Position numbers and translations under genes: made by a program | Notes under the pieces: generated by a model | What the model was told of the DNA's origin: nothing | The model's input: the letters and a program-made list of their open reading frames with translations, nothing else | The model's database searches: none | Part shown: positions 16,771 through 24,681 of the stretch, one piece after another | Layout of the letters: every line of letters begins with the position of its first letter | Position numbering within the stretch: the stretch's first letter is position 1 | Assembly (NCBI GenBank): GCA_900754255.1 | Contig: CAAECI010000114.1 | Span: 1-31,257, forward strand | Source: an uncultured Succinivibrio sp. | Lineage (GTDB): Bacteria; Pseudomonadota; Gammaproteobacteria; Enterobacterales; Succinivibrionaceae | DNA: 31,257 nucleotides | Direction: 5' to 3'

Positions 16771-17595
16771 ATGTCACGGTCCTCGTTTTTTTGTTTTTCT
16801 CTAGTTTTCATAGCCTCTCTTCTATCAGGCTGCGGTTTTCATTTGCCCGATGAGGTAAGTACCGCCAATGCAATCCCCGAGCTTAAGGTTACCGGTGATT
16901 GGCATCATCCATTTTTCAGAAAGACCGTGGATCTTTTACGTGTACGCGGAGTTAAGGTTTACACCGACGGCTACGGTCAGGACGGTGTAGACGGAAATGA
17001 TCCCTCTCTACCTACGCTTTCAGTACCGGCACCGTCCGTAAGTCAGCCCCTGATGTCGGTAAATACCTATATGTCGGCACTTGAGTACAGCCTCATTGTC
17101 AGCACCGCCGATATTCTGACCATACCCAGACACCGTCCCATACTCATGAGGAATTCACTTACCCGTACATATCTTAATAAAGCAGGCAGAGCTCTGGCTA
17201 CCTCCAATGAATACGAGGAGATCCTAGATGAGACCTATCAGGAACTGGCCTCGCAGCTGGTAATGCGTATTTCCTATTTGGGGCGTCAGTCGGATCCGGA
17301 TGCCGTGCAGCTTACCCCCGCCCAATTAACCGAGGCCAAGGACGATCCTGCAAGTAAAATCGATCCTAAGAGCATACCGGCAGGTATGACGCTCATGGAC
17401 GCATTGCGTATGCAGGATGAAAATGATGCGACAACGGGAGAGCAAATCGATCTCAGTCAGCTCAATAACGGATCTAAGATCTTAAATTCCAACTCTCCTA
17501 ATAATGAGACAAGTCTTAACCGCAGCTATAATCTACCTAAGGTCAAGCCCGTTTTAAAAAACGAGGCTCCAGAACTTGACGACTCTGATTTTTAA
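16771..17595 (+). CDS. lptE: LPS-assembly lipoprotein LptE
   Basis: Outer-membrane lipoprotein that plugs the LptD barrel and helps insert LPS. The signal peptide ends in a lipobox (SLLSGC) with the lipidated C21, followed by GFHL as in the family. The core includes LTRTYLNKAGRALATSNEYEEIL and a helix QELASQLVMRI at about 158-170, matching the LptE fold. The protein is 274 residues against 193 in E. coli; the extra 90 residues at the C-terminus are polar and low-complexity (Asn/Asp/Ser-rich, ending ELDDSDF). Its place directly before holA is conserved. GGAA lies 7-10 bases before the ATG. Confidence 0.88.
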   Translation: MSRSSFFCFSLVFIASLLSGCGFHLPDEVSTANAIPELKVTGDWHHPFFRKTVDLLRVRGVKVYTDGYGQDGVDGNDPSLPTLSVPAPSVSQPLMSVNTYMSALEYSLIVSTADILTIPRHRPILMRNSLTRTYLNKAGRALATSNEYEEILDETYQELASQLVMRISYLGRQSDPDAVQLTPAQLTEAKDDPASKIDPKSIPAGMTLMDALRMQDENDATTGEQIDLSQLNNGSKILNSNSPNNETSLNRSYNLPKVKPVLKNEAPELDDSDF

Positions 17596-17605
17596 GGTTT
17601 GAAGC

Positions 17606-18694
17606 ATGCCCTCCATAGCCCCGGTAAGCATCCTGTCATCTGACGATCCGCTCCTTAAAAATGAGCGCAGTGCTATGCTCATTGAGCAGGCACGACGCCA
17701 AATGCCCGATGCCGAATTTATGATCTTCACAAGTTCTGATTTTCAAAGCACCGGAGATGCAAATCTCAGCGTGCTCGAAAACGAGCTTATAGATCCCGGC
17801 CTTTTCGGAGGTGATCGCATCATCAAAATTTATTTAAGCGATCTCAATAAAACCGCCGCTCAGGTTCTGATGCTGATCGCACAAAGAATACGCCCAGGGA
17901 TCCTTGTGATCATCGATCTTCCCAGGATCCAGCGCTCTTACGAAAAGCTTGCACCCAAGCCCTTCATCCACGTCAAAAACGCTTCGATTAAGATCCTGAC
18001 CGAATCGGCCGTGTCCTTTATCAAGGGCATAGGCGGAAGTATTGAAATCATGTATCCGCCCGCAGGTGAGGAACTAATTCAATTCATTCTGAAGCGTGCC
18101 GCCTCATTAAAGCTAAGGTGCGATCGCAATAACGCTCAATACATAGCCGCCTGTCTTGAGGGCAATCTCGTTTCCTTGGTTCAGGCTCTGCAACTTATAG
18201 CCTTTACGGCTCCGAATGCCGAGCTTACACCTGAGCTTCTCGACAAGATCATGATCCAGGACAGTCGCTTCAGCGGTTTTGAGGTTGCACAGGCCGTTTT
18301 GGACGGCAATTGCGTAAGAGCTCTGAATGCCCTTAACTCCTTTTGTCAGGCCTCGTCCTCACCGGTGGAGAGTCTGGGACAGGTTATTTCCCAGCTCGAC
18401 AGCGCCTTATCGGCCATTCCCAGTGTCAGAAGCGCACACCTTGAGCGCATGGATGCGCGTACTATTTATGCCTTCTTTTTAAAGCTCAACATCAAAACGT
18501 TGCCCATGCAGAAGGCCTTGCAAAAGGCGGCCTTGTCCATGCCCCCGCAGCTTTATGATTTTTTGTGTCAGGAACTCGCGCGCGCCTCAAGATATTTGAG
18601 CGGCTTTGAGTGTGAAAAAACCAAGGCCTCGCTTGAAACGCTGTGTGCCGCTGTGGGAAATTTTGCAGCCATGAAACTGCAACCCCTGAATTAA
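17606..18694 (+). CDS. holA: DNA polymerase III subunit delta
   Basis: Delta subunit of the clamp loader, which opens the beta sliding clamp. At 362 residues it has the family length (E. coli 343). Recognisable segments are the N-terminal LSSDDPLLKNE (start of the ATPase-like fold), LFGGDRIIKIYLSD (about 67-80), and the middle AAYIAACLEGNLVSLVQALQ-type helix (about 180-200), which corresponds to the E. coli 'GNLLAASQEIEKL' region. The C-terminal collar domain follows. The gene lies between lptE and nadD, 10 and 21 bases from each, which secures the identification. AAGG lies 8 bases before ATG 17606. Confidence 0.93.
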   Translation: MPSIAPVSILSSDDPLLKNERSAMLIEQARRQMPDAEFMIFTSSDFQSTGDANLSVLENELIDPGLFGGDRIIKIYLSDLNKTAAQVLMLIAQRIRPGILVIIDLPRIQRSYEKLAPKPFIHVKNASIKILTESAVSFIKGIGGSIEIMYPPAGEELIQFILKRAASLKLRCDRNNAQYIAACLEGNLVSLVQALQLIAFTAPNAELTPELLDKIMIQDSRFSGFEVAQAVLDGNCVRALNALNSFCQASSSPVESLGQVISQLDSALSAIPSVRSAHLERMDARTIYAFFLKLNIKTLPMQKALQKAALSMPPQLYDFLCQELARASRYLSGFECEKTKASLETLCAAVGNFAAMKLQPLN

Positions 18695-18715
18695 GAGGAG
18701 CGCAGCTTTATAACC

Positions 18716-19393
18716 ATGCCCATTGCTCAAAGAATAGGGATCCTCGGAGGATCCTTCAATCCAGTCCACAACGATCACCTCGCCCTTGCCGACGAGGCCA
18801 AGCAAAGGCTCGGACTGAACCGCCTTCTCTTTATCCCCAACGCCTCCCCCGCATATAAGGACAGCGTCAACGTATCCTATGCGGATCGTCGCTATATGCT
18901 GGCCACGGCTCTTGACGATCACCGTGATAAAGACTTTGTGATCGAGGATCTGGAGCAGGATCCCGCTTGTCATCACTATACCTGCGAAACCCTGACTAAG
19001 TTGCGTGCGCAATACGGCAATGATACGGCTCTTTTCTTCATCATGGGATCTGATTCCCTGCTCTATATTGACGAATGGAGAGAGGGACTCAGCCTCCATA
19101 CCTTGGCCAATTTAGTATGCTTTACAAGACGCGGCTTTGAACATGCCCCCGTAAAGCCGCTTATCCAAAAGCTTATCAACGAGCATGCCCGCTATGATGA
19201 TGATCCATCCTTTAACGAGCATCTAAATGATCCCTGCGGCAATATACTGCTCATAAAAAAAAGCCTGCATGAATTGTCATCAAGCAGACTGCGTGCGGAA
19301 ATAAAATTACAGGGTAAGAACAGTACTCTGGCGCGGCAATTTATGGATGCCAAGGTGCTGTCTTATGCTATGCAAAAAAATCTCTACAATTAA
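18716..19393 (+). CDS. nadD: Nicotinate-nucleotide adenylyltransferase
   Basis: Transfers AMP from ATP to nicotinate mononucleotide, forming deamido-NAD in NAD synthesis. The nucleotidyltransferase motif GGSFNPVHNDH (residues 11-21) is the (H/T)xGH variant of this family, with H18 and H21 as key residues. FFIMGSDSLLYIDEW holds the conserved GxD and W, and ELSSSRLR near 200 is the ISSTxIR-type ATP-binding motif. At 225 residues it has normal length. The nearest GAGGAG is about 13 bases before the ATG, a long spacing; no better start is seen. It ends at a bidirectional terminator facing the porin gene. Confidence 0.95.
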   Translation: MPIAQRIGILGGSFNPVHNDHLALADEAKQRLGLNRLLFIPNASPAYKDSVNVSYADRRYMLATALDDHRDKDFVIEDLEQDPACHHYTCETLTKLRAQYGNDTALFFIMGSDSLLYIDEWREGLSLHTLANLVCFTRRGFEHAPVKPLIQKLINEHARYDDDPSFNEHLNDPCGNILLIKKSLHELSSSRLRAEIKLQGKNSTLARQFMDAKVLSYAMQKNLYN

Positions 19394-19397
19394 AAAA

Positions 19398-19419
19398 GCC
19401 CGGAGGATCCGGGCCTTTT
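19398..19419. terminator. Bidirectional terminator between nadD and the porin gene
   Basis: GCCCGGA and TCCGGGC form a 7-bp stem with a GGA loop. It is followed by CTTTT on the plus strand and by six T on the minus strand (A run 19392-19397), so it can end both convergent genes. Confidence 0.9.
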
Positions 19420-19440
19420 CGTATCAAGACTTTTTACACA

Positions 19441-20598
19441 TCAGAAGGTGTAACGGGCACCGATCATAACGGCGTTGGTACCCTCGGAGATCTCGTTACC
19501 GGAGGCATCTTTATTGCCGCTGCCCTTTGAATAGAAGTAGGTATCAGCTCCGTCGTCGGAATTGCAGTCGATGGTAGCCTCAGCCCAAACGCGGAAGTTC
19601 TCATTGACGTCATAGGAGGCGATGAGCTCGGCAGTATTAACCTTCTTCTTGTCAGTACCGGACAAGCCGTTGTTTTCACCGTTGACATTTGAATAAGCAG
19701 CGGACAACACTACACCGTTGGTAAAGCCGTAGCTGACCATGCTTTCCCAGATCTTATACTTGGTGCTGACGGATGCCTCGGTGGTTTTGTCGTAACCGCT
19801 GAGCAAGGAGACATTGTAGTGAGTAGCTACGTAGAAGCCCTCGCCCATAGTGCCCCATGACAGACCGAAATCGGTGGCCTTGATGTTCTTAACTACAGTC
19901 GGCTCACCGTTGCCGTCATCATCATACAGGTTTGCGGTGCTATCCTCATGAGCAACATTCTGTGCGTCCAGGTACAAATAAGCCGCACGTACGGAAATAG
20001 GTCCGAATACTACTGCGGGGGAGGTATAGCCTGCATAGACGGAGAAGCCGCCGTTGACATCTACAGTCCCGAACATATCGGCATTGTATTTGTCAGTTGC
20101 GAACTGATAGGATGCACCGGCATCAAAGCCGTAGCCGGACCACATGTAGGAGAGGTGACCTGAGTTACGCTCATCCATACCGCAGATAAGACCGGTCTCC
20201 TCGAGATTGTCCACGACGTTGCCGGCATACTCAAAGGGATCCTCGTAGCGACCTACCTGAACCTTTCCGAACTTACCGAAGTCAACACCGGTATAAGCAT
20301 AGCGGGCGCTGAGATCAGTAGCCTCAGTGCTGTCGCCGTTGTGCTCGGTTTCCCACTCATAAAAGCCGTAGGCGGATATCCCGGAGCTAAGCTCGGTACG
20401 ACCGTCGAAATTGATACGGGCACGATCGGATACGGTCTGATCCTGGGCGCTGTTACCGCTGGCGTGGTTGGACCAGTACATGGCCTCCATTTCACCGCCT
20501 ACGGACAAAGAAGTACCGTCCTTATCGTATACGGCGGCGGCGTTTGCAGATGCGGCGCCGAAGGCTGCAACAGCCAAAGCAATTAATGATTTTTTCAT
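19441..20598 (-). CDS. Gram-negative general porin (OmpC/OmpF-like)
   Basis: Outer-membrane trimeric porin for passive diffusion of small solutes. The signal peptide (MKKSLIALAVAAFGAASANA) is followed by a typical porin opening (AAVYDKDGTSLSVGGEMEAMYW), strands such as RARINFDGRTELSSGISAYGF and GKFGKVQVGRYEDPF, and a C-terminal strand ending ARYTF, whose terminal Phe is the BAM recognition residue. It has 385 residues, in the OmpC/OmpF range. Two cysteines (GLICGMDER; TIDCNSDD) are unusual in this family. It has its own promoter and a long leader, as porin mRNAs often do. It is convergent to nadD and interrupts the nadD-rsfS order seen in E. coli. Confidence 0.92.
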   Translation of the reverse strand: MKKSLIALAVAAFGAASANAAAVYDKDGTSLSVGGEMEAMYWSNHASGNSAQDQTVSDRARINFDGRTELSSGISAYGFYEWETEHNGDSTEATDLSARYAYTGVDFGKFGKVQVGRYEDPFEYAGNVVDNLEETGLICGMDERNSGHLSYMWSGYGFDAGASYQFATDKYNADMFGTVDVNGGFSVYAGYTSPAVVFGPISVRAAYLYLDAQNVAHEDSTANLYDDDGNGEPTVVKNIKATDFGLSWGTMGEGFYVATHYNVSLLSGYDKTTEASVSTKYKIWESMVSYGFTNGVVLSAAYSNVNGENNGLSGTDKKKVNTAELIASYDVNENFRVWAEATIDCNSDDGADTYFYSKGSGNKDASGNEISEGTNAVMIGARYTF

Positions 20599-20654
20599 AG
20601 TAAAAATTTCCGAGTAAGTTGATAATTTTATAGTGTTATCAGTAGGCTATGCCA

Positions 20655-20673
20655 TCGTTAGCCTTGACTAACG
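20655..20673 (-). promoter_or_regulatory. Hairpin in the porin mRNA leader
   Basis: On the minus strand CGTTAG and CTAACG form a 6-bp stem at the start of the roughly 75-base porin leader. It may stabilise the mRNA 5' end or take part in small-RNA control. No specific partner is recognised. Confidence 0.4.
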
Positions 20674-20679
20674 CGTTTA

Positions 20680-20707
20680 ATTATACTCAACACCGAAAAA
20701 CGGTCAA
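20680..20707 (-). promoter_or_regulatory. Strong sigma-70 promoter of the porin gene
   Basis: On the minus strand TTGACC (20707-20702), a 16-base spacer and consensus TATAAT (20685-20680) lie about 80 bases before the porin ATG. Confidence 0.8.
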
Positions 20708-20893
20708 GAATACAAATTCATTTTTCCTTTTTTTTGTATGTTTTTGCTTTAAACCAGTGAAATTAGGTCTATAAAGGTGCTTAAAATCACATTTTTTATG
20801 CAATCTTCAGTCTTTTTTTCACCTAAAATGCTCCCGCATCGAAATCCCCTTTTTCGAATATTTAGAAATTATGTCTTGATGACGATCTCTGCT

Positions 20894-20922
20894 TTGGCTG
20901 CGCTTCCTAAAAAACGTATACT
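20894..20922 (+). promoter_or_regulatory. Candidate promoter of the nitroreductase-rsfS-rlmH operon
   Basis: TTGGCT (20894-20899), a 17-base spacer and TATACT (20917-20922) lie 32 bases before the nitroreductase ATG. The remaining gap back to the porin promoter (20708-20893) is AT-rich and holds nothing else I recognise. Confidence 0.6.
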
Positions 20923-20954
20923 TGCAAAAAAATACATTCCCAGGAGTAAAAAAC

Positions 20955-21485
20955 ATGAATCAAACCCTGACCGATATCATTGAACGCCGCAGCTGCCGCG
21001 CCTTCGATCCGAATAAGAAAATCAGCGAGGAGGTGCTGCGCGAGGTTATAAATGCAGGTCTCTACGCTCCCACCGGACGTAATCTGCAACAAACACTTTT
21101 TATTGCCGTAACCCAACCTAAGGCCTTAAAGGAATTGTCCGATCTGAACCGCCGCATCGGCGGCTGGCAGGAAGGCTTTGATCCCTTTTATAATGCCCCC
21201 TGCGCCGTCATTGTCATTGCCCCTAAGGACAATGTAAACTCCGTTCGCGACGGCTCGCTGGGACTTGGCTATATGATGCTGGCGGCTAAAGCTCTGGGGC
21301 TTGCAAGTTGCTGGATCAACCGCGCCGAGGAGGCTTTTTTGCTCCCAGAGGGGCGCAGGCTGCTCGATGATCTCGGCATAAAGGGAGAATACATCGGGAT
21401 CGGCAATTTGGCCTTGGGCTATGCACTGAAAACCGACGCTCCGGAGAAAAAAATCAAGGGAGGTCGTGTATACTTCGTGCATTAA
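20955..21485 (+). CDS. Nitroreductase-family flavoprotein
   Basis: FMN-dependent NAD(P)H oxidoreductase of the nitroreductase superfamily. IIERRSCRAFDPNKKI is the N-terminal phosphate-binding signature, APTGRNLQQTLFIAV (about 37-51) contacts FMN, and LGLGYMMLAAKALGLASCWI plus GYIGIGNLALGYA-type segments form the C-terminal half. It has 176 residues. The frame opens upstream, but ATG 20955 has CAGGAG 8 bases upstream and fits the family start. The substrate cannot be read from the sequence; enoate or nitro-aromatic reduction or redox balancing are possible. It lies 32 bases before rsfS in the place where E. coli has cobC, and shares a transcript with rsfS. Confidence 0.9.
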   Translation: MNQTLTDIIERRSCRAFDPNKKISEEVLREVINAGLYAPTGRNLQQTLFIAVTQPKALKELSDLNRRIGGWQEGFDPFYNAPCAVIVIAPKDNVNSVRDGSLGLGYMMLAAKALGLASCWINRAEEAFLLPEGRRLLDDLGIKGEYIGIGNLALGYALKTDAPEKKIKGGRVYFVH

Positions 21486-21517
21486 AACGCATCATAAACT
21501 CCTTTAAAAATTTCAAT

Positions 21518-21928
21518 ATGCAAGAGAACACAAGATCAGAAAACCTATCCCCCGTCGATCCACAGGATGCAAAGACCCTCAATCAGGCCTGTATGGAGGA
21601 GCTTGCCAACTGCAAGGCCTTGGACATAGTCTCCGTCAATGTGGGACAAAATTCCTCGGTCACCGACTACATGATCATCTGCACCGGAACCTCGGGACGC
21701 CATGTAAGTGCCATTGCCGACAGACTGCACCGTGATCTTTCAAAACGCGGTGTTCACGGCATGCGCATATCCGGAGAGCGCGAAGGCATATGGGCCGTAG
21801 TCGATGCCGGATCTGTTATTGCGCACATACTGCAAAGCGAGGCCCGCGATCGCTACCGCCTTGAGGATCTGTACCGCTGCGTGGCCGCAGGTACAGATCC
21901 CAGAGAGCTTGCAGAAAACGATCTATGA
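21518..21928 (+). CDS. rsfS: Ribosomal silencing factor RsfS
   Basis: Binds ribosomal protein uL14 on the 50S subunit and blocks subunit joining when nutrients are scarce. The DUF143/Iojap fold is shown by VTDYMIICTGTSGRHVSAIADRL (about 47-69), GMRISGEREGIWAVVDAGSVIAHIL and ARDRYRLEDLY. At 136 residues it is longer than E. coli RsfS (105), mainly through about 20 polar residues at the N-terminus. It lies directly before rlmH, as is usual. Confidence 0.95.
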   Translation: MQENTRSENLSPVDPQDAKTLNQACMEELANCKALDIVSVNVGQNSSVTDYMIICTGTSGRHVSAIADRLHRDLSKRGVHGMRISGEREGIWAVVDAGSVIAHILQSEARDRYRLEDLYRCVAAGTDPRELAENDL

Positions 21929-21959
21929 TCATTAAGACGCACTTTTAAAGGTTTTTGAA

Positions 21960-22430
21960 TTGAAGCTTATAGTCATAGCCGTGGGCAACAAAATGCCCGC
22001 TTGGGTAAATACGGCCGTTTCTGATTATCAAAAGCGATTTCCCCGCGAAATGCAGTTGCAGTTTAAGGAAATTCCGCCCGTAAAACGCGGAGGATCCGTC
22101 TCCGAGGAAAAAGCCAAAAAGCTTGAGGCGGAGCTTATTAAAGACGCTCTGCCCAAGCGCGCCCATATCGTGGCTCTTGACGAGCGTGGCAAGCAATACG
22201 ACTCCGTGGAGCTGTCAAAGCGGATCGGCATCTGGCAGGGGTTGGGATCGGACATTGTGCTGCTGGTGGGAGGTCCCAACGGACTTACCGATGAGCTACG
22301 CAATCTTGCCGATGAGCTGTGGTCCCTATCAAGGCTCACCCTGCCTCATCCCTTGGTACGTGTTTTTTTGGCCGAAACTCTATACCGAGGCTACAGCATT
22401 TTTGCCAATTTACCCTATCATCGTGCCTAA
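21960..22430 (+). CDS. rlmH: 23S rRNA (pseudouridine1915-N3)-methyltransferase RlmH
   Basis: SPOUT methyltransferase that methylates pseudouridine 1915 in helix 69 of 23S rRNA. The N-terminus KLIVIAVGNKMPAWV, the SAM-binding knot segment LLVGGPNGLTDEL, and the C-terminus LTLPHPLVRVFLAETLYRGYSI with NLPYHRA all match; E. coli ends YHRE. Length 156 is normal. The start is TTG 21960 with AAAGG 8 bases upstream. It is paired with rsfS, 31 bases apart. Confidence 0.97.
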   Translation: MKLIVIAVGNKMPAWVNTAVSDYQKRFPREMQLQFKEIPPVKRGGSVSEEKAKKLEAELIKDALPKRAHIVALDERGKQYDSVELSKRIGIWQGLGSDIVLLVGGPNGLTDELRNLADELWSLSRLTLPHPLVRVFLAETLYRGYSIFANLPYHRA

Positions 22431-22470
22431 ACGCCCGCAGCCTGCGGGCAGATCCTAGAAAATGGGCGTT
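22430..22470 (+). other. Competing hairpins after rlmH
   Basis: GCCCGCA (22433-22439) and TGCGGGC (22443-22449) form a perfect 7-bp hairpin right after the rlmH stop, without a T run. AACGCCC (22430-22436) can instead pair with GGGCGTT (22464-22470). The 214-base gap to mrdA holds no other convincing element; a TAAAAT box near 22590 has no good -35. Confidence 0.35.
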
Positions 22471-22644
22471 GCAATATTCCTGTTGCCTGTTTTGGAGCAT
22501 CCATGCGCGCGTTCCCGTTGCTTCCGGCAAATAAAAGCCGTAAGCGAATACGCTGAGAATTCATAAGTATTTAAAGCACCTTTTTGATAAAATAACGCCC
22601 GTATTCTCTCCCCAAATTAAAAGCGTGCCTACAAAGCTATACAA

Positions 22645-24681
22645 GTGTCAGCATTTAAACCAGAAATCGTACCCAAAAGAAAAAAAGAAAAGCCCTTGTT
22701 CGGTGCCAAGCAGGACAAGCACCGCAACGATCATCACTCCCAAAGCGCAGGCAAACGCGACGGCGATCTTGAAAAAAGGATCTTCAGAAATCGCGTGATC
22801 ATGTGTATTGGCGTAAGCCTTGTCATGATCGTCTGTCTTTTTACCAATCTTTACTACCTGCAGGTTATTTCATATAACGATTATCAGACACGCTCCAATG
22901 AAAACCGTCTTAAGATCGTACCCGTGGTGCCCTCACGCGGGATCATTTACGATCGCAATCATGTGGTGCTGGCGGACAACCGCCCCGTTTACCACCTGGT
23001 GCTCTACCCCTCGCGCGATATCAAAACCCTAGATGAGATCACGCGCTTAAATGCGCTTTTGGGACTCAACCTCAGTCAAAAGGAAATAGAAGCCCTCAAT
23101 CGCGAATCCTTCACGCGAAAAAAATTTTCGGGCATTGAGGTCTCCGACATGCTTTCTGAAAAACAGATCGCACAATTCTCGGTCAACTCTTATCGTTTTC
23201 CCAATGTGCAAATCGAGGCCTCGTTAAAACGCTATTATCCCTTTGCCGATATCGCCACCCATGCCGTAGGCTACGTCTCACGTATCAATCAGCGGGACGT
23301 GGAGGAACTTACGGCTGCAGGTACCATAGACAATTACGCCGGCTCCAACGAAATAGGCAAGCTCGGTATTGAAAAATACTACGAAAACGAGCTGCACGGC
23401 AAAACCGGTTCGCGTGAGGTCGAGGTAAACAGCCACGGACAGGTGATGCGCACCATCAAGCATAACCCGCCCAAGCCCGGCAATGACATCACCTTATCCA
23501 TCGATATTCGTCTGCAGTATTACATTCAGGAGATCATGGGAGCCCAACGCGGAGCAGTAGTTGCGATCGAGCCTGAAAGCGGCGAGATCCTGGCCATGTA
23601 TTCAAATCCGTCATACGATCCCAACCTCTTTGTCCGCGGAATAAGATCGCGCGACTACAGCAAGCTTCTTAGCAATCCGGGCCGTCCCCTTATAAATCGC
23701 GTCACTCAAGGAGGCTATGCTCCGGCCTCAACCGCCAAGCCCCTCATGTGCATCATGGGACTTGAGGAAGGGCTCGTCACACCTACGGGCTCCTTCTTCG
23801 GCGGGCCGTATTTTAAAATTCCCGGATCTACGCACCAGTTTCGCGACTGGCGCGCTTGGGGACACGGCTGGCTCGATCTGTACAGAGCGCTTGAGATCTC
23901 CGCCGATACCTACTTCTACGATCTGGCCTTCCGCGCCGGTATTAACCGCATTCATACCTATCTCGATAGGTTCGGCTTCGGAAAAAAAACCGGCATAGAT
24001 TTATCGGAGGAATCCGTGGGCGTAAATCCCTCGCGTGAATGGAAGCGCTCGCGTTTTCGTCAATCCTGGCAGTTAGGCGATACGGTCCCCATCGGCATAG
24101 GTCAGGGCTATTGGACCTCAACGCTGATGCAGCTTGCCAAGGCCCACACCACGCTTGCAAATCGCGGCGAGGTCAAAACGCCGCATCTTTTGCATGAAAT
24201 CACAACGCCCGCAGCCAAGGAAGGTTCAAAGCGCAGCTATGAGGATCCGGCTGATCCCAAGGAGCTTGTACTTAAAGATCCCAATTATTGGGACGTATGC
24301 CGTACCGGCATGTATTTGGTGGTCAACGGTCCCGAGGGCACGGGACGCAGAGCTTTTGAGGGAGCTCGCTACAAGGCGGCCGGAAAATCCGGTACCGCTC
24401 AGGTGGTGGCCATCAAGCAGGGCGAAAAATACGATGCTGCCCGTCTTAAGATGGAGCATCGCGACAATGCCCTGTTCGTCGCCTTCGCCCCCTTTTTAAA
24501 GCCGCGTATTCTGGTAGCGGTCATTTTGGAAAACGCCGGCGGCGGCTCGCGTATGGCGGCCCCTCTCGTACGCAAGATCCTCGATCACTATCTGCTTGAT
24601 TTATATCCAGGCGGCTATATGGGCGAAAAAGAAATAAAATATGTTAAATTCGGCATGGGCGGAACAGTAGGAGTACAGTAA
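22645..24681 (+). CDS. mrdA: Penicillin-binding protein 2 (peptidoglycan transpeptidase)
   Basis: Class B PBP that, with RodA, builds side-wall peptidoglycan for rod shape. A basic cytoplasmic N-terminus of about 50 residues precedes a single membrane helix (VIMCIGVSLVMIVCLFTNLYYLQ). The pedestal domain starts with NDYQTRSNENRLKIVPVVPSRG, nearly as in E. coli. Active-site motifs are STAK with S362, SAD at 419-421 and KSGT at 581-584. It has 678 residues (E. coli 633); the extra length is mostly the N-terminal tail. The start is a GTG at 22645 with little ribosome-site support; the exact start is uncertain. It overlaps mrdB by one base (TAATG). Confidence 0.96.
   Translation: MSAFKPEIVPKRKKEKPLFGAKQDKHRNDHHSQSAGKRDGDLEKRIFRNRVIMCIGVSLVMIVCLFTNLYYLQVISYNDYQTRSNENRLKIVPVVPSRGIIYDRNHVVLADNRPVYHLVLYPSRDIKTLDEITRLNALLGLNLSQKEIEALNRESFTRKKFSGIEVSDMLSEKQIAQFSVNSYRFPNVQIEASLKRYYPFADIATHAVGYVSRINQRDVEELTAAGTIDNYAGSNEIGKLGIEKYYENELHGKTGSREVEVNSHGQVMRTIKHNPPKPGNDITLSIDIRLQYYIQEIMGAQRGAVVAIEPESGEILAMYSNPSYDPNLFVRGIRSRDYSKLLSNPGRPLINRVTQGGYAPASTAKPLMCIMGLEEGLVTPTGSFFGGPYFKIPGSTHQFRDWRAWGHGWLDLYRALEISADTYFYDLAFRAGINRIHTYLDRFGFGKKTGIDLSEESVGVNPSREWKRSRFRQSWQLGDTVPIGIGQGYWTSTLMQLAKAHTTLANRGEVKTPHLLHEITTPAAKEGSKRSYEDPADPKELVLKDPNYWDVCRTGMYLVVNGPEGTGRRAFEGARYKAAGKSGTAQVVAIKQGEKYDAARLKMEHRDNALFVAFAPFLKPRILVAVILENAGGGSRMAAPLVRKILDHYLLDLYPGGYMGEKEIKYVKFGMGGTVGVQ

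Noticed and set aside
22462..22566. 34-codon ORF between rlmH and mrdA
   Set aside because: It has no ribosome site and its start overlaps the proposed hairpin arm; the composition is not coding-like.
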